From contig OMUX01000129.1 of the NCBI GenBank assembly GCA_900314345.1, forward strand, positions 1 to 5,233: 5,233 nucleotides of DNA, in the 5' to 3' direction. This DNA comes from an uncultured Erysipelotrichaceae bacterium (GTDB lineage Bacteria; Bacillota_I; Bacilli_A; Erysipelotrichales; Erysipelotrichaceae). Below are positions 1-5,233 of this stretch, piece after piece. A program made the position numbers and the translations under genes. The notes below the pieces were generated by a model. It was not told where the DNA came from. It did not search any database and was given only the letters and a program-made list of their open reading frames with translations. Positions within the stretch are counted from its first letter, which is position 1. Each line of letters begins with the position of its first letter.

Positions 1-86
1 TGTTCTCCTTTACCGGTCTTATTGCCTGAAAGAAGACAAATCCCCCGTTCTTTCCCGAAGAAACTTACAGAAATTCATTCCGGCAC
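1..86. other. Non-coding edge region, possibly the leader of a minus-strand gene outside the window
   Basis: I see no convincing gene here. On the minus strand the last bases before the window edge contain AAAGGAG (complement of 5-11), a good Shine-Dalgarno sequence, followed by only four more bases inside the window. A start codon would therefore fall a few bases beyond position 1, which would make this the leader of another minus-strand gene downstream of trpS. A short plus-strand frame is open from the edge to a TAA at 89-91, but nothing in its 29 codons is recognisable and I do not call it. Confidence 0.3.
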
Positions 87-123
87 AATAAAAAGACTTC
101 CTCCCGTCATTGAGAAGAAGTCT
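87..123 (-). terminator. Rho-independent terminator of trpS
   Basis: Read on the minus strand, 123-112 (AGACTTCTTCTC) pairs with 105-94 (GGGAGGAAGTCT) to form a 12-base-pair stem that includes two G-U pairs, closed by the 6-base loop AATGAC. It is followed directly by TTTTATT (93-87). It begins 13 bases after the trpS stop codon. A long stem followed at once by a T-tract is the standard intrinsic terminator. The plus-strand reading has no T-tract after the stem, so it works in one direction only. Confidence 0.9.
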
Positions 124-136
124 GTAAACCATTGTA

Positions 137-1195
137 TTAGTACAGGTCCGTCTGATCGAAGTAATCGATCTTCATGGAATGTCTGACATCCGCAAGCGTC
201 TGTGCAGCAGTATGCTCTGCATATGCACTGCCTTCCTTCAGGATCTCGAAGACTTCCGGAAGCTTTCCTTCCCATTCCTTCCTTCTGGCACGGATGGGCT
301 CGAGCTCCTCCTGCAGGACGTTGTTCAGGAAACGCTTGACCTTCATGTCGCCAAGGCCGCCTCTTGTATAGTGATCCTTGAGTTCATCCAGGTTCTTGTA
401 CTCCGGCAGGTACTTTTCAAACTGTTCCGGCTTGCAGAAGGCATCCAGGTAGATGAAGACAGGGTTTCCTTCCACATGTCCCGGATCAGATACCTTGATA
501 TGGGTCGGGTCTGTATACATGGACATGACCTTCTGCTTGATGACATCCGGTTCATCAGAGAGATAGATGCAGTTTCCAAGGGACTTGGACATCTTTGCCT
601 TGCCGTCAATGCCCGGCAGCCTCTTGCTTGCCGCATTCTTGGGCAGTACGATCTTCGGTTCCACCAGTGTCTCGCCATAGGTCTCATTGAACTTGCGCAC
701 GATCTCACGGCACTGTTCCAGCATCGGCTCCTGATCCTCGCCTGCCGGTACGACTGTAGCCTTGAAGGCTGTGATGTCAGCAGCCTGGCTGATCGGATAG
801 CAGAAGAAGCCAACAGGAATGCTGGTCTCAAAGCCACGCTGCTGGATCTCTGCCTTGACCGTAGGATTCCTCTGGACACGGGATACCGTGACCAGGTTCA
901 TGTAATAGAATGTCAGCTCGGTTAATTCCGGTACCATGGACTGAATGAAGATATGGCTCTTCTTCGGGTCAATGCCTACCGCCAGATAGTCCAGGGCTAC
1001 TTCCTTGATGTTCTGTCTGACCTTCTCAGGATTGTCCGCATTGTCGGTCAATGCCTGAGCATCCGCAATCATGATGTATACTTCATCATATTTGCCTGAG
1101 TTCTGCAGCTCCACACGCTCCCTCAGGGAACCGACATAATGTCCTACATGCAGACGACCTGTCGGACGATCGCCGGTCAAAATGATCTGTTTCAT
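137..1195 (-). CDS. trpS: Tryptophanyl-tRNA synthetase
   Basis: Class I aminoacyl-tRNA synthetase (352 residues) that activates tryptophan with ATP and charges tRNA-Trp in the cytoplasm; it works as a homodimer in this family. Seen: the N-terminal Rossmann signature TGRLHVGHY with HVGH at residues 16-19 (the HIGH box), the GEDQ segment at 152-155 of the tryptophan/AMP pocket region, and [13 protein letters not shown] ending in the KMSKS loop at 201-205. The [13 protein letters not shown] form and the slightly long chain match the extended TrpRS variant common in Bacillota (from memory of the family). Start choice: the frame can open at a TTG at 1201-1199, but the Shine-Dalgarno GAGGAG (1209-1204) is 8 bases from the ATG at 1195-1193 and only 2 bases from that TTG, so the ATG is taken. 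It lies 90 bases downstream of the HAD gene on the same strand and is followed by a strong terminator. No T-box leader is visible. Catalytic motifs are intact. Confidence 0.97.
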   Translation of the reverse strand: MKQIILTGDRPTGRLHVGHYVGSLRERVELQNSGKYDEVYIMIADAQALTDNADNPEKVRQNIKEVALDYLAVGIDPKKSHIFIQSMVPELTELTFYYMNLVTVSRVQRNPTVKAEIQQRGFETSIPVGFFCYPISQAADITAFKATVVPAGEDQEPMLEQCREIVRKFNETYGETLVEPKIVLPKNAASKRLPGIDGKAKMSKSLGNCIYLSDEPDVIKQKVMSMYTDPTHIKVSDPGHVEGNPVFIYLDAFCKPEQFEKYLPEYKNLDELKDHYTRGGLGDMKVKRFLNNVLQEELEPIRARRKEWEGKLPEVFEILKEGSAYAEHTAAQTLADVRHSMKIDYFDQTDLY

Positions 1196-1203
1196 AATCA
1201 AAA

Positions 1204-1209
1204 CTCCTC
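1204..1209 (-). promoter_or_regulatory. Ribosome binding site that fixes the trpS start
   Basis: GAGGAG on the minus strand, 8 bases before the ATG at 1195. The alternative upstream TTG at 1201 would leave a 2-base spacer, too short for efficient initiation. This site therefore decides the start codon. Confidence 0.85.
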
Positions 1210-1227
1210 ACCTTCAGAAAACACACC

Positions 1228-1250
1228 CTGTTCCATCATAAGCGGAACAG
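1228..1250 (-). other. Small hairpin between the HAD gene and trpS
   Basis: CTGTTCC and GGAACAG form a perfect 7-base-pair stem with a 9-base loop. It sits 35 bases after the HAD stop codon and 32 bases before the trpS ATG. On the minus strand it is followed by GGTGTGTTTTC, which is not a clean T-tract, so it could be a weak or partial terminator, an RNA-stability element in a two-gene transcript, or chance. The T-box motif expected for tRNA-Trp-sensing leaders is not present. Confidence 0.4.
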
Positions 1251-1285
1251 TCTTTAATATTGTATGCTCTTTCAAGCAATTTTGC

Positions 1286-2062
1286 TTATAGTGTCCGCAA
1301 TACTCTCATGACACCGTCTTCATCATTGCTGTATTCAGTGACATGCTTCGCAGCTTTCTTCAGTTCCTCCATGCCGTTCTTCATGGCATAGCTTTCCTCA
1401 CATGCCTGCAGCATCTCCAGATCATTCATGGCATCACCGAAGGCCATGCTTTCTTCTCTTGTAATCCCGTATTTCTTCTGGATCATCCTGATGCCTGTTC
1501 CCTTGTTAACAGAACTGTTGTTGAAATCAATCCAGTCCGGGCCGGATACCGCAGGATGCACAGCATCACGCAGATGAATCCCTTTCACCCATTTCTCACT
1601 GTCATGGTTCCTGAAGTATGCAGTCACCTTCACTACTTCATCCATTTCAGGACACTGCCTGAGATCTTCAAGGAATGTCAAATGATGATAGTAAATCTGT
1701 GCCTGTTCCTCAGCTTCAGGGAAGGAATGCTGCATATACGCAGACTGTACTGCACAAAGGATCACTGCAGTATCAGGGATCTTCTCCATTTCATCCAGTA
1801 CAGCAAGGATATCTTCCTTCTGCATTGCATCACAGTAGATATTCACACCCTGATCAAATACCAGTGCTCCGTTCTCTGCATCATACAGGATAAGATCTTC
1901 AATCCCCTGCATGTTGTCACGCAGGGTGAAGTATTGTCTTCCGCTTCCAATCACAACCTTGATCTCAGGATGACTTCTCACCCAGTCCATGAAATCAACC
2001 GGTAATCTCTTCCTGGAATCCAGCAGTGTATTGTCCATATCCAGTGCTACAAGTCTGATCAT
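1286..2062 (-). CDS. Cof-type HAD-IIB family phosphatase
   Basis: Predicted cytoplasmic Mg2+-dependent phosphohydrolase of the haloacid dehalogenase superfamily, Cof/IIB group, whose members usually dephosphorylate sugar phosphates, nucleotides or related cofactors. Seen in 258 residues: motif I DMDNTLLD with nucleophile Asp8 and acid/base Asp10, where Asn replaces the more usual Gly after DMD; motif II IGSGR with Ser40; motif III NKGTG with Lys187; and motif IV FGDAMNDLEML with Asp210 and Asp214. The stretch between motifs II and III (about residues 80-180) is the size of the C2B cap. Start choice: the frame opens six codons earlier, but AAGGAGG (2076-2070) lies 7 bases before the ATG at 2062 and would be inside the coding sequence if the earlier ATG were used. 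It is the first gene of a likely HAD-trpS transcript. The substrate cannot be told from sequence; the link to trpS is position only. Confidence 0.92.
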   Translation of the reverse strand: MIRLVALDMDNTLLDSRKRLPVDFMDWVRSHPEIKVVIGSGRQYFTLRDNMQGIEDLILYDAENGALVFDQGVNIYCDAMQKEDILAVLDEMEKIPDTAVILCAVQSAYMQHSFPEAEEQAQIYYHHLTFLEDLRQCPEMDEVVKVTAYFRNHDSEKWVKGIHLRDAVHPAVSGPDWIDFNNSSVNKGTGIRMIQKKYGITREESMAFGDAMNDLEMLQACEESYAMKNGMEELKKAAKHVTEYSNDEDGVMRVLRTL

Positions 2063-2069
2063 AGGGAGG

Positions 2070-2076
2070 CCTCCTT
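2070..2076 (-). promoter_or_regulatory. Ribosome binding site that fixes the HAD gene start
   Basis: AAGGAGG on the minus strand with a 7-base spacer to the ATG at 2062. It overlaps the 10-base perfect palindrome GGAGGCCTCC (2065-2074), which has no loop and so is unlikely to fold back on itself. The ATG at 2080, which would lengthen the protein by six residues, lies upstream of this site and has no comparable site of its own. Confidence 0.85.
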
Positions 2077-2085
2077 GCATGAAAT

Positions 2086-2114
2086 ATCATAAGAGAAAGC
2101 CTGATATAGAGCAA
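2086..2114 (-). promoter_or_regulatory. Promoter candidate for the HAD-trpS genes
   Basis: On the minus strand the -10 box is TATGAT (2091-2086, 5 of 6 consensus) and the -35 box is TTGCTC (2114-2109, conserved TTG), with the ideal 17-base spacer. Transcription would start near 2079, giving a short leader that just includes the Shine-Dalgarno site of the HAD gene. No transcript data are available; this is pattern matching to the housekeeping sigma consensus. Confidence 0.55.
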
Positions 2115-2149
2115 AACCATATTGACAGAGCATTGACGAAAAAGGCTTT
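2096..2149. repeat. 7-base inverted repeat across the divergent promoter region
   Basis: AAAGCCT (2096-2102) and its exact reverse complement AGGCTTT (2143-2149) are separated by 40 bases. The left arm lies between the -10 and -35 boxes of the HAD promoter candidate, and the right arm lies in the same place for the plus-strand promoter candidate. It could be an operator pair, but a 7-base match in a region this size can easily arise by chance. Confidence 0.25.
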
Positions 2150-2162
2150 GAATGGGTATGCT
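2122..2162 (+). promoter_or_regulatory. Promoter candidate for the SauUSI-like gene, with tandem TTGAC boxes
   Basis: Two -35-like hexamers occur in direct repeat: TTGACA (2122-2127, full consensus) and TTGACG (2133-2138), 11 bases apart. The second has TATGCT (2157-2162, 4 of 6) after an 18-base spacer, making it the better complete promoter; the first has no good -10 box at 16-18 bases. The boxes lie back to back with the HAD promoter, whose -35 box ends at 2114. The transcript would start near 2169, about 20 bases before the chosen start codon. Confidence 0.45.
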
Positions 2163-2176
2163 GCAGGTAATTAGAC

Positions 2177-2183
2177 AAGGTGA
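2177..2183 (+). promoter_or_regulatory. Ribosome binding site deciding the start of the SauUSI-like gene
   Basis: AAGGTGA, a good partial Shine-Dalgarno match, ends 5 bases before the ATG at 2189. Two other in-frame starts, GTG at 2180 and ATG at 2183, overlap this motif and so cannot use it. The frame is closed upstream by TAA at 2168-2170. The ATG at 2189 is therefore preferred. Confidence 0.7.
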
Positions 2184-2188
2184 TGTTT

Positions 2189-5100
2189 ATGCTGAAGGAA
2201 GGCATTTACGAGAAGCTAATCAACAAAGAATTGGATGATGAGATCAAACAGGCTGATGATCAAGTCGATGCATACAAAGAACCATTGGATGAAGCGGAAT
2301 CTCCTTCCGTTTTTGGGGACTATGCTGGAAAAGCAGTAGCTAAGGCCCTTGCTGCGATGCAAGACAATGGTGCTTCACTGGACCAGCAAGCAGAAATGCT
2401 TAATGAGATCATGGACGTTCTTGCAAAACATATTCCAGAAAAAGACGCTTCCAAACAGCACATCGTTGAAAAAGATGGAAAAGCTCAAGTTCTCAATGCA
2501 GTTATAAACAAACAAAACTCTCTTTTCGTCACCAGCAAGAAAGAACCAAATCGTCCTGAAACGTCAATTGCCCACAGTTCCTTGTTTACCGGTGCCAATA
2601 ACGAGCCCAACCTCTATCAAGAATTCAAGATGGAGATTCGCACATGTGACCGTATCGATTTTCTTGTTTCCTTTATTAAGTGGAGTGGATTGCGCTTGAT
2701 GATCGATGACTTGATTGATTTCACCAAGAGAGGTGGAAAGCTTCGGATCATTACAACGACTTACATGGGAGCAACAGAGCCTCGTGCTATTGCAGAATTG
2801 AGCCATCTTCCAAATACAGAGATCAAGATTTCATACGACACAAAACGTACACGTCTTCATGCAAAGACCTATGTGTTCTATCGCAACACCGGATACACCA
2901 CTGCATACATCGGTTCTTCCAACATTTCCAACGCAGCAATGAGTGCAGGCCTGGAATGGAACATGAAGATCACGGAACAGGACCTGCCAGAAACATTCAA
3001 AAAAATCGATGCTTCTTTTAACACGTACTGGAACTCACAGGATTTCGAAACGTACACACCAGATAATTTCGATCGGTTACAGAATGCAATTGATGCAGAG
3101 CGAAGAAAAGGCTCTGCTGAGATCAAACCACTCTATAACTTTGATATCAATCCATATCCATTTCAGCAGGAAATTCTGGATCAAATTGAAGCAGAAAGAA
3201 AACTTCGCGGGAATTATAAGAATCTGATTGTTGCCGCAACAGGTACTGGCAAAACAGTATTGGCTGCATTTGACTATCGGCGATGGGTGAAAGAACATCC
3301 GCAGGAAAAGAATCGTTTGCTCTTTGTTGCACACCGTGAAGAGATCCTGAAGCAAGCCCTCGGCTGTTTCAGGGGTGTTTTAAAAGACCCAAACTTTGGT
3401 TCATTGCTCGTTGGGCAATACCAAACTCTTGATGATCCTGACCATTTGTTTGTTTCCATTCAATCCTTTAACTCCAAACATCTCAATGAGACGACATCAC
3501 CGGATGCGTTTGATTACATCATCCTTGATGAGTCGCATCACGACGCTGCACCTGTATATCAAACACTCCTTGGTTATTACACTCCAAAGGTTTTGTTAGG
3601 TCTGACTGCCACGCCGGAGCGCATGGACGGTAAAAGTATCCTTCCTTACTTCAATAACATCATCACTGCTGAAATCCGTTTGCCTGAAGCGATCGACCGT
3701 AAACTTCTTGCACCTTTCCAGTACTTTGTTGTCACCGATGTTGTTAACCTGAATGAATTATCCTGGCAGAATGGCGGTTATGTCAAAAGTGAACTGGAGA
3801 AAGCATACATTGGAAACAATGAAACTGCCATAAAGCGTGCTGACAGCATTCTCTTTGCAATAGATAAATACATTGCTGATTTACGTGATGTGAAAGGCTT
3901 GGGCTTCTGTGTCACTGTAGAGCACGCACAGTACATGGCCAACTATTTCAATGAGCATAATGTGCCATCGATTGCATTAACCGGTGATTCCTCTGAGGAT
4001 GACAGAAAGAGTGCCGCTGACCGATTAACCAGCGGCGAGATCAAATTCATCTTCACAGTCGACATTTACAACGAAGGTGTTGATATACCTGCTGTCAATA
4101 CTGTCTTGTTCTTAAGGCCAACAGAGTCTCTCACTGTATTCCTACAACAATTGGGCAGAGGTTTGCGCCTCTCTGAAGGCAAGGATTTCCTGACAGTGCT
4201 TGATTTCGTAGGCAAAGCAAACCGTAGCTATAACTTCGAGGATCGCTTTACAGCTCTGCTCGAGAAAACACATCGTGATGTCACTGACGAAATCAAGAAG
4301 GGATTCCTGTACTTGCCAAAAGGATGCTTTATCCAGATGGAGCGCCAAGCACAAACCTATATTCTTGAAAACATCGAAGCTGCATATAAGGGCAATTTCA
4401 ATCTTCGCATTGAAAAGAAGCTTCAGACATTCACAGAAGATACCGGGAAACTGCTGACACTTGCCAATTTCTTTGACAGCACACATGTTGACCCAAGAGA
4501 CTTATATTTGCACAGCACACTCAGTCAATATGAGGTAAATGCGGGAATACGGAAGCCATTCAATGAAAAGATCATGGACAAGAACCTCTTTGCAAAAGCG
4601 ATGGTACGATTTGCTTGGCTGGATTCTGTTCGCTTCATCAGATATATCCTGCAGTTGCTGGAGGAAACGCAGCTGCCGTCTGTACCTGACAAAAGCACTG
4701 CCGAGTACAGGATGCTGCAGATGTTCCAGTACACGCTATGGAATAAATCTATTGAGGAATGTGGTTATTCCTCTCCATTAGATGGAATTACTGAGCTCAA
4801 GAAAAATCCTATTTGCTGTATGGAACTTGTCGAACTGCTTTATTACAGGCTCAGCAAGATTGATTTCATTGATCTGCCAAACGATCTTGGCTTTGATTGT
4901 CCGCTTGATGTGCACTGTACTTATACGCGAGATCAGCTCTTCACCGCCATGGATTACATGTCTCCGCATAATATCCGTGAAGGTGTGAAATGGCTGCCTG
5001 ACAAGAAGATTAATGTTTTGCTGATCACGCTGAATAAATCTGACAAGGAATACTCGCCAACAACGCTTTACAATGACTATTCTGAAAGTGAGTATCTGTT

Positions 5101-5233
5101 CCATTGGCAAAGCCAGAGCACAACATCATTGAACTCTGCAACCGGTCAACGTTATATCCATCATGCGGAGCAAGGTTCTAAAATTGTTCTCTTCGTAAGA
5201 GAGTCAAAGAACAGGAACCATAAATCAAGCAAT
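2189..5233 (+). CDS. SauUSI-like type IV restriction endonuclease: PLD nuclease, SF2 helicase and DUF3427 (3' end outside window)
   Basis: A single open frame of 1015 codons running off the window. I translated it through and found no stop. Residues 1-130 are a charged, mostly helical lead-in starting MLKEGIYEKLINKEL. Residues about 131-275 form a phospholipase-D-type nuclease domain with one HAK motif (His224, Lys226), GSSN (242-245, Asn245) and Glu256. Residues about 320-690 are a superfamily 2 helicase core: FQQ at 325-327, Walker A GTGKT (352-356, Lys355), AHRE at 381-384, DESH box (447-450), TATP (473-476), motif V NEGVDIP (628-634) and motif VI QQLGRGLR (653-660). Residues about 690 onward match the DUF3427 region, ending with a likely DNA-recognition domain (from about 910; FHWQSQS at 971-977). 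Family knowledge: S. aureus SauUSI has this domain order and cuts DNA with modified cytosine, using ATP to translocate. Inferred: a stand-alone type IV anti-phage enzyme here. All core motifs are intact. Other PLD-helicase defence proteins are a less likely reading because of the DUF3427 tail. Expect the stop codon within a few hundred bases beyond the window. Confidence 0.88.
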   Translation, partial: MLKEGIYEKLINKELDDEIKQADDQVDAYKEPLDEAESPSVFGDYAGKAVAKALAAMQDNGASLDQQAEMLNEIMDVLAKHIPEKDASKQHIVEKDGKAQVLNAVINKQNSLFVTSKKEPNRPETSIAHSSLFTGANNEPNLYQEFKMEIRTCDRIDFLVSFIKWSGLRLMIDDLIDFTKRGGKLRIITTTYMGATEPRAIAELSHLPNTEIKISYDTKRTRLHAKTYVFYRNTGYTTAYIGSSNISNAAMSAGLEWNMKITEQDLPETFKKIDASFNTYWNSQDFETYTPDNFDRLQNAIDAERRKGSAEIKPLYNFDINPYPFQQEILDQIEAERKLRGNYKNLIVAATGTGKTVLAAFDYRRWVKEHPQEKNRLLFVAHREEILKQALGCFRGVLKDPNFGSLLVGQYQTLDDPDHLFVSIQSFNSKHLNETTSPDAFDYIILDESHHDAAPVYQTLLGYYTPKVLLGLTATPERMDGKSILPYFNNIITAEIRLPEAIDRKLLAPFQYFVVTDVVNLNELSWQNGGYVKSELEKAYIGNNETAIKRADSILFAIDKYIADLRDVKGLGFCVTVEHAQYMANYFNEHNVPSIALTGDSSEDDRKSAADRLTSGEIKFIFTVDIYNEGVDIPAVNTVLFLRPTESLTVFLQQLGRGLRLSEGKDFLTVLDFVGKANRSYNFEDRFTALLEKTHRDVTDEIKKGFLYLPKGCFIQMERQAQTYILENIEAAYKGNFNLRIEKKLQTFTEDTGKLLTLANFFDSTHVDPRDLYLHSTLSQYEVNAGIRKPFNEKIMDKNLFAKAMVRFAWLDSVRFIRYILQLLEETQLPSVPDKSTAEYRMLQMFQYTLWNKSIEECGYSSPLDGITELKKNPICCMELVELLYYRLSKIDFIDLPNDLGFDCPLDVHCTYTRDQLFTAMDYMSPHNIREGVKWLPDKKINVLLITLNKSDKEYSPTTLYNDYSESEYLFHWQSQSTTSLNSATGQRYIHHAEQGSKIVLFVRESKNRNHKSSN

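Noticed and set aside
2..91. Plus-strand open frame from the window edge ending at TAA 89-91 as the tail of a gene
   Set aside because: Only 29 codons are visible with no recognisable motif, and the following hairpin has no T-tract on the plus strand.
179..925. 248-codon plus-strand open frame opposite trpS
   Set aside because: It lies wholly antisense to a well-supported trpS, has no Shine-Dalgarno site worth the name, and its product has a low-complexity, unrecognisable composition. It is a by-product of trpS codon use.
1259..1264. TACAAT on the minus strand as a -10 box for a separate trpS promoter
   Set aside because: The -10 match is good, but at spacers of 16-18 bases the -35 positions read AGCAAA, AAGCAA or TAAGCA, none close to TTGACA, and there is no extended -10 TG. 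Kept only as a weak possibility.
1274..1287. AAGCAATTTTGCTT palindrome overlapping the HAD stop codon as a terminator
   Set aside because: The stem is six AT-rich pairs with a 2-base loop and no following T-tract on the minus strand; too weak to end transcription.
1343..2005. 220-codon plus-strand open frame opposite the HAD gene
   Set aside because: Antisense to a gene with all four HAD motifs. The translated product is rich in His, Leu and Phe without any motif, typical of a shadow frame.
2065..2074. GGAGGCCTCC palindrome as a hairpin hiding the HAD ribosome binding site
   Set aside because: It is a perfect palindrome with no loop, so it cannot fold into a stable hairpin in one RNA. It most likely reflects a Shine-Dalgarno site next to its chance complement.
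2564..3459. Several short minus-strand frames inside the SauUSI-like gene
   Set aside because: All oppose a continuous 1015-codon frame with intact domain motifs, and none has recognisable content.
2189..5233. Alternative identities for the large gene: type III Res subunit, DISARM or Mokosh component, RadD-like helicase
   Set aside because: Type III Res subunits and RadD lack the N-terminal PLD nuclease. DISARM splits helicase and PLD into separate genes, and Mokosh uses a different helicase type and order. The DUF3427-like tail points to the SauUSI group.
1..5233. CRISPR arrays, tRNA or rRNA genes, insertion sequences, integrases
   Set aside because: No regularly spaced repeats, cloverleaf-like segments, terminal inverted repeats or recombinase-like proteins were seen on either strand.

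Overview
The window holds two housekeeping genes on the minus strand and one large, incomplete plus-strand gene that reads as a mobile-DNA defence gene. Gene style suggests a low-to-mid GC Gram-positive bacterium (Bacillota): strong AAGGAGG-type Shine-Dalgarno sites, short spacers, an intrinsic terminator, and a TrpRS of the extended Firmicutes type. A gut Erysipelotrichia or Clostridia member is plausible, but this rests on remembered protein style and not on a search.

Layout. Positions 1-86 are non-coding as far as I can see. They end on the minus strand in an AAAGGAG motif, suggesting that another minus-strand gene starts just outside the window. A clear rho-independent terminator (87-123) ends the trpS transcript. 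trpS (137-1195, minus) encodes tryptophanyl-tRNA synthetase. A 90-base gap with a small hairpin follows. A Cof-type HAD phosphatase gene (1286-2062, minus) lies upstream of trpS, and the two probably share a transcript started by a good promoter at 2086-2114. For both genes the Shine-Dalgarno position supports a start codon slightly downstream of the longest ORF.

From 2189 to the window end (5233) one reading frame stays open on the plus strand for 1015 codons with no stop. It encodes a single-chain enzyme with, in order, an N-terminal helical region, a phospholipase-D-type nuclease domain (one HxK motif, GSSN, Glu), a complete SF2 helicase/translocase core (GTGKT, DESH, TATP, QQLGRGLR) and a DUF3427-type C-terminal region. 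This is the architecture of SauUSI, the type IV restriction endonuclease of Staphylococcus aureus that cuts DNA containing modified cytosine. The last part of the C-terminal domain lies beyond the window.

How the parts relate. trpS and the HAD gene are ordinary core genes. The restriction-like gene is transcribed divergently from them across a 126-base intergenic region that packs two opposed promoter candidates. It looks like a self-contained defence cargo placed next to core genes: a lone type IV enzyme needs no partner methylase, so it can arrive alone. Its functional assignment is by domain order and motifs; target preference and activity cannot be read from sequence.
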